In this document: one piece after another, positions 33,694-33,741 of the stretch | Layout: each line of letters begins with the position of its first letter | Numbering within the stretch: position 1 is the stretch's first letter | DNA from: Halothiobacillus sp. | GTDB taxonomy: Bacteria; Pseudomonadota; Gammaproteobacteria; Halothiobacillales; Halothiobacillaceae | NCBI GenBank assembly: GCA_023255735.1 | Contig: JAGDVP010000011.1 | Span: 1 to 33,741 of the forward strand | DNA length: 33,741 nt | Direction of reading: 5' to 3' | Translations under genes and position numbers: made by a program | The notes under the pieces: model-generated | Databases searched by the model: none | What the model saw: the letters and a program-made list of their open reading frames with translations, nothing else | What the model was told of the DNA's origin: nothing

Positions 33694-33741
33694 TCGCCAC
33701 CCTGAAGCGCAGATGGATTAAGGTTTGTGGCTGAAGGTGTT

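Noticed and set aside
1-33741. CRISPR array, tRNA genes, prophage or toxin-antitoxin modules
   Set aside because: No regularly spaced repeats, no T-loop/acceptor pattern and no matching gene pairs were seen on either strand.

Overview
The window reads as chromosomal DNA of a gammaproteobacterium. Nearly every gene is a housekeeping or envelope gene of that class, and the right part (argC, erpA, anmK, M23 peptidase, tyrS) follows a gene order I recall from Pseudomonas (PA0662-PA0668 region), where an rRNA operon comes next. Base composition is moderately GC-rich. A chemolithoautotroph of the Halothiobacillus type is my best guess at genus level, but this is recollection of gene style and not shown by the sequence. 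I see no prophage, CRISPR array, tRNA or complete insertion sequence.

Layout. (1) 1-1107, minus strand: a DUF3817 membrane protein, ribosome-rescue factor arfB, and a yaeQ gene that loses its family sequence after codon 91, apparently cut by an insertion-sequence end. (2) 1382-4385: cytochrome bd oxidase cydA-cydB plus a two-helix CydX-like small subunit, closed by a strong bidirectional terminator shared with glnA. (3) 4498-6245: glutamine synthetase with an upstream region holding a sigma-54-type promoter and two NtrC-type sites 32 bp apart. (4) 6246-8413: an OmpR/EnvZ-like two-component system, divergent from (5) 8650-14737: a tripartite heavy-metal RND efflux operon (outer-membrane channel, periplasmic adaptor, pump) ending in a PII-like DUF3240 gene. 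(6) 14812-16092: a secreted MsrA-thioredoxin-MsrB fusion. (7) 16197-19329: ycgL (minus), then an AmpG-like permease, an RcnB-like periplasmic protein and a ProQ-domain RNA chaperone. (8) 19494-20372: a polyprenyl-phosphate-type glycosyltransferase. (9) 20394-26897, minus strand: ClC channel, TlpA-like lipoprotein, map, glnD, rluA. (10) 27004-29691: argC, erpA, citrate synthase. (11) 29771-32377, minus: anmK and a MepM-like M23 peptidase. (12) 32461-33669: tyrS, followed at once by a near-consensus, rRNA-type promoter.

How the parts relate. GlnD (sensor of glutamine through PII) and GlnA (whose adenylylation tyrosine is present) belong to one nitrogen-control cascade, and the glnA promoter carries the expected NtrC/sigma-54 layout. 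The two-component system and metal efflux operon share one divergent intergenic region and probably form a sensing-export unit. The Msr fusion, TlpA-like lipoprotein and cytochrome bd all bear on redox or respiratory stress in the envelope. AmpG, AnmK and the M23 peptidase belong to peptidoglycan turnover and recycling.

Both ends of the window fall at sequences that are normally multicopy (an insertion-sequence end on the left, an rRNA promoter on the right), which is what a whole contig from a short-read assembly would look like. I found no clearly new defence or mobile system. The most unusual items are the MsrA-Trx-MsrB domain order, the enlarged CydX, and the regulatory architectures at glnA and at the efflux locus.
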